Counted from the stretch's first letter, positions 44,359-53,816 are shown. The stretch is DNA of 64,000 nucleotides from Oscillospiraceae bacterium (GCA_022795735.1 JAAWHG010000002.1:97685-161684); one strand, 5' to 3'. A program made the numbers and translations. The notes: generated by a model not told the origin, from the sequence alone.

Positions 44359-46491
44359 TTACATCGCGGCCCGGCGGAAAGCCTCGGAGTCAAGAATCAT
44401 CCGGAGCGTCCGAAGGGCGGCCTGTTCGAGCATGGGACGGCTGGGGAAGCGGGCGAAGAGTTCACCGGAGGCGAAGGCCATGCCGTCATAGCCCCATTCA
44501 TCGTAGAGAACGTCGGACAGAATACGGTTGTCCAGACTCAGCGCCTCGCCGCAGATGGCAATGGAGGGGGCCAGCAGCGCCTTGGGCTTGCCCAGGGCCA
44601 CGGCAATTTCAAAGCCTTGGAGATCATACTCCCGGAGGGTGCGTTCGGTCAGCGTGACTTCGACGGTGCTCTCCACGTGCCGGAGGGCAGCCATGGCGTG
44701 CTGCTGGCAGCCTTGAATCAACCAGGCGGCGCAAAGGCCGGCAACCACCGGGTCCTCGGAGAAGCTGCCATGATAGCAGCTGCTGTCGGGGCTGCGGTGT
44801 ACAGTGGCCGAGGGGGCGAGCCAGAGATCAATGCCAAATTCCCGCATCTCACGTCCAACCGCCGCGCCGACCCGTTGAATCAGCGCGCTATCAAAGGAAC
44901 AGGCCAGCAGACTGGGGGCGGGGAAGGAGGTGGCATATTGACGGCGAATCAGACTGCCCGTCTCCTCGTCGCGCACATCCCGCTCAACCCGAACGCCGTC
45001 ACAGCCCTTGCAGATGGTGATGGATGGAACGCCATATCGGTCCCATAGGTCGGCCGAAGCGCCCCACGCGCCGGGGACCTTGGGCTGACTGGAGCCGAAG
45101 CTGCACACCAAAGCCCGAAGATCGTGTTCGTCCATCGCGGCCACCAGTTGGCGGAGGTCGTATTTACCCTCATAAATGTCGGAGAGCCGGATGCCCTGTT
45201 TGCCGCCCCGGCAGCCGGGGAATTTCTTGGAATACCGGGTGATCCACGAAGTCACCTGCCTGGGGGAGAGGCGCATGGCGTGCTTCCGGACCGACGCCCG
45301 CTCCTCAGCCTCACCGGGATAGGAAAATGGCTTTGCGCCCTTGCGGGAGCGAACGGTTTCGCTGGGCCGCTCAATGCAGGGCCTGAGCTCCCTGGTAACC
45401 AGCGGCTTAGGCACCAGAATCGAGCCGGCAATGGTGGTATTGCGGCTGTGGAAGCCGAGCCGGATATCATAATAACCCGGGTCGAGACGCCAAGTGGCGG
45501 TGCTGGTATCGTAACGGCTCAGCTCGGATACCGGAAAGGCCAGCCGAAGGCATTCTGATTCCCCCGGTTGTAACACGCCGGTTTTGGCAAAGCAGTCCAG
45601 GGTGTAAACCGGCCTTGAGACGGCGTCTTCGGGCGCGGAGAAATAGACCTGAAGGACCTCCCGGACCGGCCAAACCGAGCTGGCGTTTTCAATGGTGACA
45701 TCGACCGTGACGGTGGCGTCGTCCAGGCCCACCGAGTAGGTGGTCATGACCGACTTGCCGTAGCTCAGGCCGTAGCCGAAGGGGTATAGAACGTCTTTGT
45801 TAAAGGTGTCAAAAAAGCGGTAACCGGAAAATAGATCGGTCTGCATTGCGGCCTGCTCGAACTGCTCAAGACTCACCGGCCAGGCGTCGGCCAGCTTGCC
45901 GCAGAAGATGGCTTTGCCGGTGAGAAGATCGGCCAGCGCCGCCCCTCCCTGCTGGCCTGGCAGACCCATGAAGACGACGGCGGTAACCATCGGGGTGTAT
46001 TCGGCGATATCCATGTACCCGGGGCTGTTGAGGACCAGGACGGTCCGGGGGAAAGCGGCCCCCACCGCGCGGATAAGCGACTGTTCCGGCGGGGTGAGCG
46101 TGCAGTTGTAATGGTCGTGGGTCCGGGTGATGACGATGGCGGCGGCCACGCAGCGTTCGGCGGCCCCGGGAATGTCCAACGAAGCCAGCTCCGGCTCGCC
46201 GTTGCCCTGTTCCAGGGCAAAATTGCGGTACTTTCGTGCCAGAAGCCCGTCGGGCTCCGCCTGGGTAGAGGCGCACAGGCCGTCCAGGATGTTTACCGGC
46301 TTCCAGGGCTCGACACCGCAGGAGAGGGCGGTCCGCACCTGCCCCGCGCCGAAGACGGCGACAGGCAGCTTTTTGCCCTCTGCCGCCAGAAAGGGAAGGG
46401 TGTGGTTGAGATTTTTCAGCAGCACCATGCTGCCGGCGGCGGCTTCCAACGCCACCTGACTGTTTTCGGTCATACGTGCAGTCTGTTCCAT
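44359..46491 (-). CDS. permuted GH3-like protein, predicted catalytically inactive
   Basis: 710 residues from ATG at 46491. The GH3 domains are in reversed order: first the C-terminal-type alpha/beta domain (VALEAAAGSMVLLKN, GLPGQQGGAALADLL, YPFGYGLSYGKS), then a fibronectin-like domain (YTLDCFAKTGVLQPGE), and last the TIM barrel. In the barrel the usual DGPxG is CKGCDG, the GRNFE arginine is lost (SSCYHGSFSEDP), the KHF motif is RHVEST, and the nucleophile Asp of the SDW motif is Ser near residue 675 (YDGMAFASGELF). Folding may be kept but hydrolysis is unlikely. No signal peptide. It lies between polA and the transglutaminase-SLH gene. Confidence 0.85.
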   Translation of the reverse strand: MEQTARMTENSQVALEAAAGSMVLLKNLNHTLPFLAAEGKKLPVAVFGAGQVRTALSCGVEPWKPVNILDGLCASTQAEPDGLLARKYRNFALEQGNGEPELASLDIPGAAERCVAAAIVITRTHDHYNCTLTPPEQSLIRAVGAAFPRTVLVLNSPGYMDIAEYTPMVTAVVFMGLPGQQGGAALADLLTGKAIFCGKLADAWPVSLEQFEQAAMQTDLFSGYRFFDTFNKDVLYPFGYGLSYGKSVMTTYSVGLDDATVTVDVTIENASSVWPVREVLQVYFSAPEDAVSRPVYTLDCFAKTGVLQPGESECLRLAFPVSELSRYDTSTATWRLDPGYYDIRLGFHSRNTTIAGSILVPKPLVTRELRPCIERPSETVRSRKGAKPFSYPGEAEERASVRKHAMRLSPRQVTSWITRYSKKFPGCRGGKQGIRLSDIYEGKYDLRQLVAAMDEHDLRALVCSFGSSQPKVPGAWGASADLWDRYGVPSITICKGCDGVRVERDVRDEETGSLIRRQYATSFPAPSLLACSFDSALIQRVGAAVGREMREFGIDLWLAPSATVHRSPDSSCYHGSFSEDPVVAGLCAAWLIQGCQQHAMAALRHVESTVEVTLTERTLREYDLQGFEIAVALGKPKALLAPSIAICGEALSLDNRILSDVLYDEWGYDGMAFASGELFARFPSRPMLEQAALRTLRMILDSEAFRRAAM

Positions 46492-46553
46492 AATAAAAAC
46501 CCCCATTCTTGAATAGATGATTGAGATACCATATAAAAGCGTGACAATATATG

Positions 46554-49103
46554 CTATTTGGCGTCGTACCAGCTTTTGCCCTCTTTGGCCTCGGCAAGAA
46601 GGGGGACCGACAGCGCCACGACCTGCTCCATTTCCTGCTCCAGCAGCGCCAAAACCTGTTCGGCCTCCTGCGCAGGACACTCGACAATCAGCTCGTCATG
46701 AACCTGGAGCACCAGCCGCGCCGCCAGCCCTTCCCGCTCCAGCGCGGCGGCCACTTTGACCATTGCCATTTTAATGATATCGGCGGCGGTGCCTTGAATC
46801 GGGGTGTTCATTGCGCACCGCTCCCCGAACGAACGAAGGTTAAAGTTTTTGCTGGTAAGCTCGGGCAAATAGCGGCGGCGGCCCAATAGGGTGGTCACAT
46901 AACCGTCCTGTCTGGCCTGTTCGACAATATTGTGCATATAGTCCCGAATGCCGGAATATTTCTCCAAATAGCTTTCAATATAGGCTTTGGCCTCCTTCCG
47001 GCTGACCCCAATGTCCTCGGCCAGGGAAAATTCGGAAATTCCATAGACGATGCCGAAATTGACTGCCTTGGCACTGCGGCGCATCTCGGCTGTCACCTCG
47101 TCCGGGTCCAGGCCGAAGACCTGGGAGGCTGTGACCCGGTGGATGTCCTCGCCGCTCTGAAAGGCTTCCTGCATCCGCTTGTCGCCCGCGATATGGGCTA
47201 AAACCCGCAGCTCAATCTGGGAGTAGTCGGCGTCTGCCAGCACCCAGCCGGGGCGGGGGACGAACATCTTCCGAAACTCGCCGCCCAACTCGGTGCGGAC
47301 CGGAATATTTTGTAAATTAGGCTCCGTAGAGGACAGACGGCCCGTAGCGGTGACCATATTTTGGAAGGTGGTGTGGATACGCCCGTCCGGCGCGATGACC
47401 TTTAACAGTCCCTCGGCGTAAGTGGAATTTAATTTCGTCAGCATCCGGTAATCCAAGACGGCCTGAACAATGGGATGCTTGCTTTTTAGCTTTTCCAGCA
47501 CGTCGGCGCTGGTGGAGTAGCCGGTTTTGGTTTTCTTACCGGCGGGGAGGCCCAGCTTTTCAAAGAGGATTGCGCCCAGCTGCTGGGGAGAATTGATGTT
47601 GAAGGTTTCACCGGCAAGCTCATAAATTTGCTCTTGCAGCGTGTCAATTTGTCCGCTGAGCAGCTTGCTGAAGGCGGACAGCGCATCCCGGTCCACCGCG
47701 ACCCCCAACCGTTCCATACCGGCCAAAACGCGGCAGAGGGGCAGCTCCACGGTGTCATAGAGGGTTCGCATTCCCTGCTCGTCGAGCAGCCGTTCCAAAA
47801 GGGGACGCAGCGCGAGGATCGCGGCGGCATGGACGGCGGGCGAATCTTCGGAAAGGGTTTGCCCGAGATAGCGGGCCGAGAGGGCGGCTGCGCCATAATC
47901 ATTCCGGGAGGGGTCCAGCAGATAGTCCGCAAGACTGACATCGAACCAGCCTTCCCCGGTGGGGAGCGCCAACCGGTCCAAAGCGTGGTAGAGGGCTTTG
48001 CAGTCGGCGCAGCAGCGGGGCGTGTCAGAGATGAGGAGCGCGTGTAGCTGCGCCCGCCTGGCGTCCAGGGGAAATGGCAAAACACCGGCGGCTGTGGCGA
48101 CCGCTGCCTGCCCGGTTTTCAAATCCAACGCCAGGGCAAAGGGCTCGCCCGGTTCGGGGAAGGCGGAGAGAACGTTCACGGCCAGAGTATCTCCCGGGGT
48201 GTCAGGGGCGTCTGGCTCATTGAGGCGGTAGCGGTCCATCAAACGGGTGAATTCCAAATTCAGAAAGAGTTCCCGCAGCGCCGCCTTGTCCGGCTTTTGC
48301 ACCAAATTGTCGTCCGGGCTGAACGCAATGGGCGCGTCGGTGCGAATGGTGGCGAGCGTGTAGGACATCCGGGCCTGCCCCTCGCCCTCGGCCAGCTTTT
48401 TGACGACGTTGGGCTTGGCGGGGGTTTCGGGAGCCATACAGATGTCAGGCATATGGCTGTACAGATGGTCGATGGAGCCGTATAGCTGGATGAGTGCCAT
48501 GGCGGTCTTTTCGCCCACCCCCTTGACGCCGGGGATGTTGTCCGAGCTGTCTCCCATCAGGGCCTTGAGGTCGATCAGATGGATGGGGTCAAAGCCGTAG
48601 TCCTCATGAAATTTTCCAGGGTCGTAACGGGTGGTCAAGGTCTGGCCGCCCTTGGTGGTGACCAGCTTGACGGTAACCCGTTCGTCCACAAGCTGAAGGC
48701 TGTCCCGGTCACCGGTGACAACAACGCAGTCCCAGCCGGCCTCTTCGCAGAGACGGCCCACAGTTCCCAAAATGTCGTCGGCCTCCCAGCCTTCCAACTG
48801 GTAGATTGGGATACGGAGGGCGGCGAGAACCTCTTTCAGCACAGGCATTTGCTCGGCCAGCTCATCGGGCATTCCGTGGCGGGTGGCCTTATAGCCGTCG
48901 TACATCAAATGGCGGAAGGTCGGGGCCTTGAGGTCGAAGGCAACGCACAGCGCGTCGGGCGATTCTTCGTTTTCCATCCGGTGGAGAATATTGAGAAAGC
49001 CAAAAATGGCGTTGGTATTGAAGCCGCTGCGGGTGGTCAACGGACGGATGCCGTAGTAAGCGCGGTTGACCACGCTGTTGCCGTCCAGGATCATCAGTTT
49101 CAT
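46554..49103 (-). CDS. polA: DNA polymerase I
   Basis: 849 residues from ATG at 49103 (MKLMILDGNSVVNRAYYG). An N-terminal 5'-3' exonuclease/FEN domain (residues ~1-290: QLEGWEADDILG, VVTGDRDSLQLV) precedes a 3'-5' exonuclease-like domain that has lost the DxE pair (ALDLKTGQ), so no proofreading is expected, as in Bacillus Pol I. The polymerase domain has DYSQIELRVLAHIAGD, the O helix RRSAKAVNFGIVYG and VHDELIVE. AAGGGGG precedes the start. The first gene of a six-gene minus-strand run. Confidence 0.96.
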   Translation of the reverse strand: MKLMILDGNSVVNRAYYGIRPLTTRSGFNTNAIFGFLNILHRMENEESPDALCVAFDLKAPTFRHLMYDGYKATRHGMPDELAEQMPVLKEVLAALRIPIYQLEGWEADDILGTVGRLCEEAGWDCVVVTGDRDSLQLVDERVTVKLVTTKGGQTLTTRYDPGKFHEDYGFDPIHLIDLKALMGDSSDNIPGVKGVGEKTAMALIQLYGSIDHLYSHMPDICMAPETPAKPNVVKKLAEGEGQARMSYTLATIRTDAPIAFSPDDNLVQKPDKAALRELFLNLEFTRLMDRYRLNEPDAPDTPGDTLAVNVLSAFPEPGEPFALALDLKTGQAAVATAAGVLPFPLDARRAQLHALLISDTPRCCADCKALYHALDRLALPTGEGWFDVSLADYLLDPSRNDYGAAALSARYLGQTLSEDSPAVHAAAILALRPLLERLLDEQGMRTLYDTVELPLCRVLAGMERLGVAVDRDALSAFSKLLSGQIDTLQEQIYELAGETFNINSPQQLGAILFEKLGLPAGKKTKTGYSTSADVLEKLKSKHPIVQAVLDYRMLTKLNSTYAEGLLKVIAPDGRIHTTFQNMVTATGRLSSTEPNLQNIPVRTELGGEFRKMFVPRPGWVLADADYSQIELRVLAHIAGDKRMQEAFQSGEDIHRVTASQVFGLDPDEVTAEMRRSAKAVNFGIVYGISEFSLAEDIGVSRKEAKAYIESYLEKYSGIRDYMHNIVEQARQDGYVTTLLGRRRYLPELTSKNFNLRSFGERCAMNTPIQGTAADIIKMAMVKVAAALEREGLAARLVLQVHDELIVECPAQEAEQVLALLEQEMEQVVALSVPLLAEAKEGKSWYDAK

Positions 49104-49133
49104 TGGGAGAAACCCCCTTTTAGTATCACGACT

Positions 49134-49142
49134 ATTATAACA
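49134..49142 (-). promoter_or_regulatory. extended -10 promoter of polA
   Basis: TGTTATAAT on the minus strand (-10 box 49134-49139 with TG one base upstream); no good -35 box. It lies 31 bases before the polA ATG. Confidence 0.55.
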
Positions 49143-49230
49143 CAGACCGGTCCTGTTTTCTATGCCCAGGGCTTGCTTTTTTTGCGCCAGACAGGTAAAA
49201 TACAAAGGATATCAAGGAAGGGGGCGCGCC

Positions 49231-49692
49231 GTGGAACTGGAAATTGTGCCGATGACGGCGGAACATGCGGCCGCAGTGGCGGAACTGGAAAAGGTGTGCT
49301 TTCAAGACCCGTGGAGCGAGCGAATGATTCTGGACGAGCTGGGAAACCCGTTAAGCCTATGGCTGGCGGCTCTGGACGGCGGGACGGTAGCCGGGTATAT
49401 CGGGAGCCAGTCGGTGCTGGACGAGGCCGACGTGATGAACCTTGCTGTTGCCCCTGCGTACCGTCAAAAAGGGGTTGGGCGGTCCCTGATGCGCCGGTTG
49501 GAGACTGTCCTTCATGAAAAAGGAATCGCGGCGCTTCTGCTGGAGGTTCGCCCCTCCAACGAAGCGGCGTTCTCCCTGTATCAAAGCGAGGGCTTTGTCC
49601 AGGTGGGGCGGCGAAAAAACTACTATTTTCATCCAAAGGAGGACGCGCTGATCCTCCGAAAGGAGTTGGAGCATGAATATCCTGGCCTTTGA
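49231..49692 (+). CDS. rimI: ribosomal-protein-alanine N-acetyltransferase RimI-like
   Basis: 153 residues from GTG at 49231, with AAGGAAGGGGG upstream. A GNAT fold: CFQDPWSERMILDEL near residue 24, the acetyl-CoA loop YRQKGVGRSLMRRL near 82, and LLEVRPSNEAAFSLYQSEGF near 108 all match RimI. RimI acetylates the N-terminus of ribosomal protein S18 in E. coli. It overlaps tsaD by 20 bases; the rimI-tsaD pair is common, usually with tsaB, which is not seen here. Confidence 0.92.
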   Translation: MELEIVPMTAEHAAAVAELEKVCFQDPWSERMILDELGNPLSLWLAALDGGTVAGYIGSQSVLDEADVMNLAVAPAYRQKGVGRSLMRRLETVLHEKGIAALLLEVRPSNEAAFSLYQSEGFVQVGRRKNYYFHPKEDALILRKELEHEYPGL

Positions 49693-50701
49693 ATCCTCCT
49701 GTGACGAGACCGCGGCAGCCGTAGTGCGGGACGGGAGGGAAATTCTGTCCGATTGTATCGCGTCCCAGGTGGATATCCACCGAATCTACGGCGGCGTGGT
49801 GCCGGAGATTGCCTCCCGCAAGCATATCGAGGCCATTTACGCCCTTTCAGACGAGGCGCTGCGCCGCGCCGGCCTGACCCGGGAGGACTTGGACGCCATC
49901 GCCGTAACCTATGCCCCCGGGCTGATCGGTGCGGTGCTGGTGGGTGTCAACTTTGCCAAGGCGGCGGCGCTGGCGCTGGGGCTGCCGCTCATCCCGGTTC
50001 ACCATATCCGAGGGCATATCGCGGCCAACTACCTGGCGTATCCGGAACTGGAGCCGCCCTTCCTCTGCCTGGTGGTGTCGGGCGGGCACAGCCTGATCGT
50101 GGACGTGCAGAATTATACCGGCTTCAAAATCATGGGCACGACCCGCGACGACGCGGCGGGGGAGTGCTTTGACAAGGTGGCCCGGGTGCTGGGAATGCCG
50201 TACCCCGGCGGCGCAGCCTTGGACAAGGCTGCCAAAGAAGGCTCTGCGGGGAAGTACAAGCTTCCTGTGGGCCATGTGAACGGGAGCGAATTGGACATGT
50301 CTTTTTCCGGATTGAAGACGGCGGCGCTGAACCTGATTCATAACGCGGAGCAGAAGGGAGAGGCGTTGGACATCCCAGGCCTATGCGCGGACTTTTCGGC
50401 GGCGGTGAGCAGGACGCTGGTACCGAGGACGATGGAGGCGCTCCGCCTCGCGGGGCGGGACAAGCTGGCCATTGCGGGCGGCGTGGCGGCAAACAGCAGA
50501 ATCCGGTGTGATTTTGAGACGGCCTGTCAAGAGAGCGGCATAGCGCTTTACGCCCCGCCGCTTTCTCTGTGCGGCGATAACGGAGCGATGATCGGGGCCC
50601 AGGCGTATTACGAGTATCTTGCCGGACACACGGCGGGGCAGGACCTTAACGCATACGCGACTATGCCGCTCGATGCCGCAGAAGGTTACATGATAAGATG
50701 A
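49673..50701 (+). CDS. tsaD: tRNA t6A threonylcarbamoyltransferase TsaD
   Basis: 342 residues, ASKHA fold. ILAFESSCDETAAAVV at the start, the metal-binding pair in PVHHIRGHIAANYL near residue 112, VSGGHSLIV, and the C-terminal LCGDNGAMIGAQAY. It transfers threonylcarbamoyl to A37 of ANN-decoding tRNAs. The start overlaps rimI by 20 bases. The stop lies at the base of a strong hairpin. Confidence 0.97.
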   Translation: MNILAFESSCDETAAAVVRDGREILSDCIASQVDIHRIYGGVVPEIASRKHIEAIYALSDEALRRAGLTREDLDAIAVTYAPGLIGAVLVGVNFAKAAALALGLPLIPVHHIRGHIAANYLAYPELEPPFLCLVVSGGHSLIVDVQNYTGFKIMGTTRDDAAGECFDKVARVLGMPYPGGAALDKAAKEGSAGKYKLPVGHVNGSELDMSFSGLKTAALNLIHNAEQKGEALDIPGLCADFSAAVSRTLVPRTMEALRLAGRDKLAIAGGVAANSRIRCDFETACQESGIALYAPPLSLCGDNGAMIGAQAYYEYLAGHTAGQDLNAYATMPLDAAEGYMIR

Positions 50702-50745
50702 GCAAAGCCTCCCGGAACCGTTTGGCGGCCCGGGAGACTTTGCTC
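50700..50745 (+). terminator. hairpin terminator after tsaD
   Basis: Arms 50700-50715 and 50730-50745 pair over 16 bases with one mismatch (GAGCAAAGCCTCCCGG). No long T run follows. It also lies between the converging tsaD and ppk units. Confidence 0.65.
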
Positions 50746-50792
50746 ATCCTGTGTTGCATTTGGACTATTCGGTTTTGGCGGCGTCGCTGTCT

Positions 50793-50903
50793 TTATAAAA
50801 TAGTCAGGCTATCAATTTTCCGTAGCGCTTCCGCCTTGTTCTGGGAGCTTTCCATAATCATGCGGACCATTTCTATGATGGTTTTAAATTCATCCTTTGT
50901 CAT
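50793..50903 (-). CDS. 36-residue small protein behind ppk
   Basis: Reads MTKDEFKTIIEMVRMIMESS and then NKAEALRKIDSL before the stop. AGAAGG lies 8 bases before the ATG, the right distance for translation, and the ATG is 15 bases after the ppk stop. The chain looks like a single amphipathic helix with charged ends. I know no family. A chance ORF is possible at this length, but the ribosome binding site, codon pattern and operon position favour a real small protein. Confidence 0.5.
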   Translation of the reverse strand: MTKDEFKTIIEMVRMIMESSQNKAEALRKIDSLTIL

Positions 50904-50918
50904 AGTGTTTACCTTCTG

Positions 50919-53069
50919 TTACTCGAATCCCAAAAAATGCTTCACCTTCGAGAAGAATCCGCCCTGTTCCGTGGCATTTTCCGCCGTTTCCTCCGGGTCT
51001 GGGACGTGATAGGAATGCTCCATAAAATAGGCCTGTGAATCGGTACGAACCGGGCCGCCGGTTTTGCGGTAATACGAGCCGTCCGACTGCATACTGCTGG
51101 CTTTGACATTGTCGGCAAGCTCAGTGTTCAAAATGGACAGCAGCATCTGCCGCAGTTTGGGAGCCCGAACGGGGCAGGCGATTTCCACCCGCCGGTTGAG
51201 GTTTCGTGTCATCAAATCGGAGGAGCCGATATACAGCTCGGCGTCGTCCCCGCGCCCGAAGCAGAAAATCCGCGCGTGTTCCAGATAACGGCCCACGATG
51301 CTGGTGACATGGACATTTTCCGTCCTGCCCGGAATGCCGGGGCGCAGACAGCAGATACCCCGCAGAATCATCTGAATCTGTACCCCCGCGCAGGAGGCGT
51401 CGGCCAGCTTGTCAATCACCTCGCGCTCGGTCATGGAATTGGCCTTAATGCAGATATAGCCGTCCGGCCCCTTGGCGATCTGCCGGTCGATTTGGACGAG
51501 CAGCTCCCGTTTGATGCCCTCCGGGGCGACCAAAAGCTGTTCATATTCCCCCTCCAAATTACCAACCAGCATGTTCTGGAAGAAAAGGGTCGCGTCGGCG
51601 CCGATGGTCTCGTCCGCCGTCATAAAGCTGAGATCGGTGTACATGGTGTTGGTCTTCTCGTTATAGTTGCCGGTTCCAACCTGCGTGATATAGCTCAGTT
51701 TGTCGCCGCTCCGAAGGGTAATGAGGCAGATTTTGCTGTGGCACTTAAAGTCCTCCACGCCGTAGATAACGTGGCATCCGGCGTCTTCGAGCAGCCGGGA
51801 CCAGGAGATATTGTTGGCCTCGTCGAACCGGGCCCGCAGCTCCATCAAAACGGTAACCTCCTTGCCGTTTTCGGCGGCGCGGCAAAGAATATGGGCAATT
51901 TTAGAGGAGGAGGCCAGACGGTAAATGGTGATCTTGATCGACACCACGTCCTCCCGGTTGGCCGCCTCGCTGAGGAGGGAGAGGAAGGGGTCCACCGTGT
52001 CGAAGGGGAAGAACAGCAGCCGGTCCCACTTGCGAATCTGTTCCACCATACTCCCGCTCTCGTCCAAAGTGGCGGGCCAGCGGGACTCGTAGGGCGCAAA
52101 GCGCAGCGGTTTGGCAAGGGCCGCGGGCAGGGCGTGTTCGATGTCGAAGACGTATTTCATCGCCAACGGAGCCTTGCCCCGGTAAATCTGATGGTCGCCG
52201 ATCTGAATGCGGTGCTTGAGCAGCTTGAGCAGATCGTCGCTCACCCCGCTGTGCAGCTCCAGACGGACAATGGACAGATGGGAACGTTTTTTCAGCAGCT
52301 TGCTCATGCGGTTGCGGAAGTCGCTGTCGGCGTCCTCGAACTTCTCCTCGTCGTAGCTGATGTCGGCGTTGCGGGTAACGCAAATCGTTCCGGCGTTGAT
52401 AACCTTGTAGCTCCCGAAGAGGGACGCGGCAAACTGGGCGAGTAAATTTTCCATCCGAAGGAAGCGCAGGCTGTTTTGCTCAGGGTCGGGCAGCACAATG
52501 AACCGGGGCAGAGCGTCGGGGGCGGGGAGCAGTCCGAGCGTGGTATTGCCCTTCTTGTCCTGAAGCAGGGCGGCGATGTGCAGGGCCTTGCTGTTGAGAT
52601 GGGGGAAGGGGTGGTGACTGTCCACGATGGTGGGGGAGAGGATGGGCTTGACCTGGGTTTTAAAGTACTGAACCGCGTATTTTTTCTCCTCAGGACGCAA
52701 CGCCTCGTAGTCCAGATCGTGGACGCCGGCATTTTCCAACTTCCGGGAGACCTGGGCATAGAGCTTATCCTTGCGCTCGACCAGAGCGGGGATTTGTTCG
52801 TAGATATGTTCCAGCTGTTCCACGGGGGTCCAGCCGCTTTTGTTGTCAATCTCGTTGGGGGAGATCAGGGAGAGGTCGAACAGGCTTCCCACCCGGACCA
52901 TGAAAAATTCATCCAGATTGCTGGTAAAGATGGAGATGAATTTCAGCCGTTCCATCAGGGGGACGCTCTCGTCGGCGGCTTCCTCCAGAACGCGCCGGTT
53001 AAATTGAAGCCAGCTCAGCTCCCGGTTTTGGGTGAAGCCGTAGTCCAGCCCCTTCTTGCTTGCGGACAT
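50919..53069 (-). CDS. ppk1: polyphosphate kinase 1
   Basis: 716 residues, full length. N-terminal RELSWLQFNRRVLEEA and FISIFTSNLDEFFMVRV, the autophosphorylated His region DFKCHSKICLI near residue 439, YITQVGTGNYNEKTNTMYTD, and the second active-site stretch YLEHARIFCFGRGDDAELYI near 575. It makes polyphosphate from ATP reversibly. The C-terminal ~40 residues after SILNTELAD extend past the catalytic core. It follows rpe by 3 bases and is followed by the small ORF at 50793. Confidence 0.96.
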   Translation of the reverse strand: MSASKKGLDYGFTQNRELSWLQFNRRVLEEAADESVPLMERLKFISIFTSNLDEFFMVRVGSLFDLSLISPNEIDNKSGWTPVEQLEHIYEQIPALVERKDKLYAQVSRKLENAGVHDLDYEALRPEEKKYAVQYFKTQVKPILSPTIVDSHHPFPHLNSKALHIAALLQDKKGNTTLGLLPAPDALPRFIVLPDPEQNSLRFLRMENLLAQFAASLFGSYKVINAGTICVTRNADISYDEEKFEDADSDFRNRMSKLLKKRSHLSIVRLELHSGVSDDLLKLLKHRIQIGDHQIYRGKAPLAMKYVFDIEHALPAALAKPLRFAPYESRWPATLDESGSMVEQIRKWDRLLFFPFDTVDPFLSLLSEAANREDVVSIKITIYRLASSSKIAHILCRAAENGKEVTVLMELRARFDEANNISWSRLLEDAGCHVIYGVEDFKCHSKICLITLRSGDKLSYITQVGTGNYNEKTNTMYTDLSFMTADETIGADATLFFQNMLVGNLEGEYEQLLVAPEGIKRELLVQIDRQIAKGPDGYICIKANSMTEREVIDKLADASCAGVQIQMILRGICCLRPGIPGRTENVHVTSIVGRYLEHARIFCFGRGDDAELYIGSSDLMTRNLNRRVEIACPVRAPKLRQMLLSILNTELADNVKASSMQSDGSYYRKTGGPVRTDSQAYFMEHSYHVPDPEETAENATEQGGFFSKVKHFLGFE

Positions 53070-53072
53070 ATC

Positions 53073-53747
53073 TCAATTCCTCCCCGTTTCATGTTCCATG
53101 GCATGTATGGCGCTGACAAAGGACGCCCGGTCGGCCGCCTTGAAAAAGGCGCTTCCGGTCACAAACACGTTGGCGCCGGCCCCGGCGCAGGCGAGAGCGG
53201 TTTTCAGATCGACGCCGCCGTCCACTTCCAATTCGCAGCCGGGGTTCTGTCTGTCGATCATATGGCGGAGGGCGGAAACCTTGGGCATCATGTCGGCCAT
53301 AAAGGACTGTCCGCCGAAGCCCGGTTCCACCGTCATGACGAGAATCAGGGAGCAGAGGGCCAGATATGGCGCGGCAGCCTCAGCCGGCGTGCCCGGCTTG
53401 AGACAGATGGCGGGACGTTTTCTCTTGTTCCGAATGCACGTCAAGGCCTCGCGGATATTTTCCTCGGAGTCGGCCTCCACATGGACGGTCACAATGTCCG
53501 CCCCGGCGTCGCAGAAGTGTCCGACATAGCGGACGGGACGGTCGATCATCAGATGAACGTCCAGCGGCAGGCTGGTCACCCGGCGGACGTCCCGCAGGAC
53601 GGGCAGGCCAAAGGAAAGGTTGGGGACGAAATTACCGTCCATCACGTCGAAGTGGACGTAATCTGCGCCGCTACCGGCGATGGAGGCGACATCGCGGCCC
53701 AGGTTGGCAAAGTCCGCGGAGAGAATGGACGGGGCAACCTTAAACAT
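53073..53747 (-). CDS. rpe: ribulose-phosphate 3-epimerase
   Basis: 224 residues, TIM barrel. Motifs: VAPSILSADFANLGRDV, the metal site HFDVMDGNFVPNLSFG, LDVHLMIDRP, and MTVEPGFGGQSFM, ending with LEVDGGVDLKTA. It converts ribulose-5-phosphate to xylulose-5-phosphate. A GAGGTCA-type ribosome binding site precedes the ATG. It is placed directly before ppk1 and 69 bases after mrp, with a hairpin in the gap. Confidence 0.95.
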   Translation of the reverse strand: MFKVAPSILSADFANLGRDVASIAGSGADYVHFDVMDGNFVPNLSFGLPVLRDVRRVTSLPLDVHLMIDRPVRYVGHFCDAGADIVTVHVEADSEENIREALTCIRNKRKRPAICLKPGTPAEAAAPYLALCSLILVMTVEPGFGGQSFMADMMPKVSALRHMIDRQNPGCELEVDGGVDLKTALACAGAGANVFVTGSAFFKAADRASFVSAIHAMEHETGRN

Positions 53748-53772
53748 GGGTTGACCTCCTTTAAAATGTGGA

Positions 53773-53807
53773 AAGCAGGCGCGCCGTAAAAAACAGCGCG
53801 CCTGCTT
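53773..53807 (-). terminator. hairpin between mrp and rpe
   Basis: AAGCAGGCGCGC (53773-53784) and GCGCGCCTGCTT (53796-53807) are perfect inverted copies with an 11-base loop. On the minus strand the tail is TCCACATTTTAAA, so termination may be partial. Confidence 0.6.
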
Positions 53808-53816
53808 GTCTCAGAA

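Noticed and set aside
51276..52445. 389-codon plus-strand frame across ppk1
   Set aside because: Antisense shadow of a full-length Ppk1.
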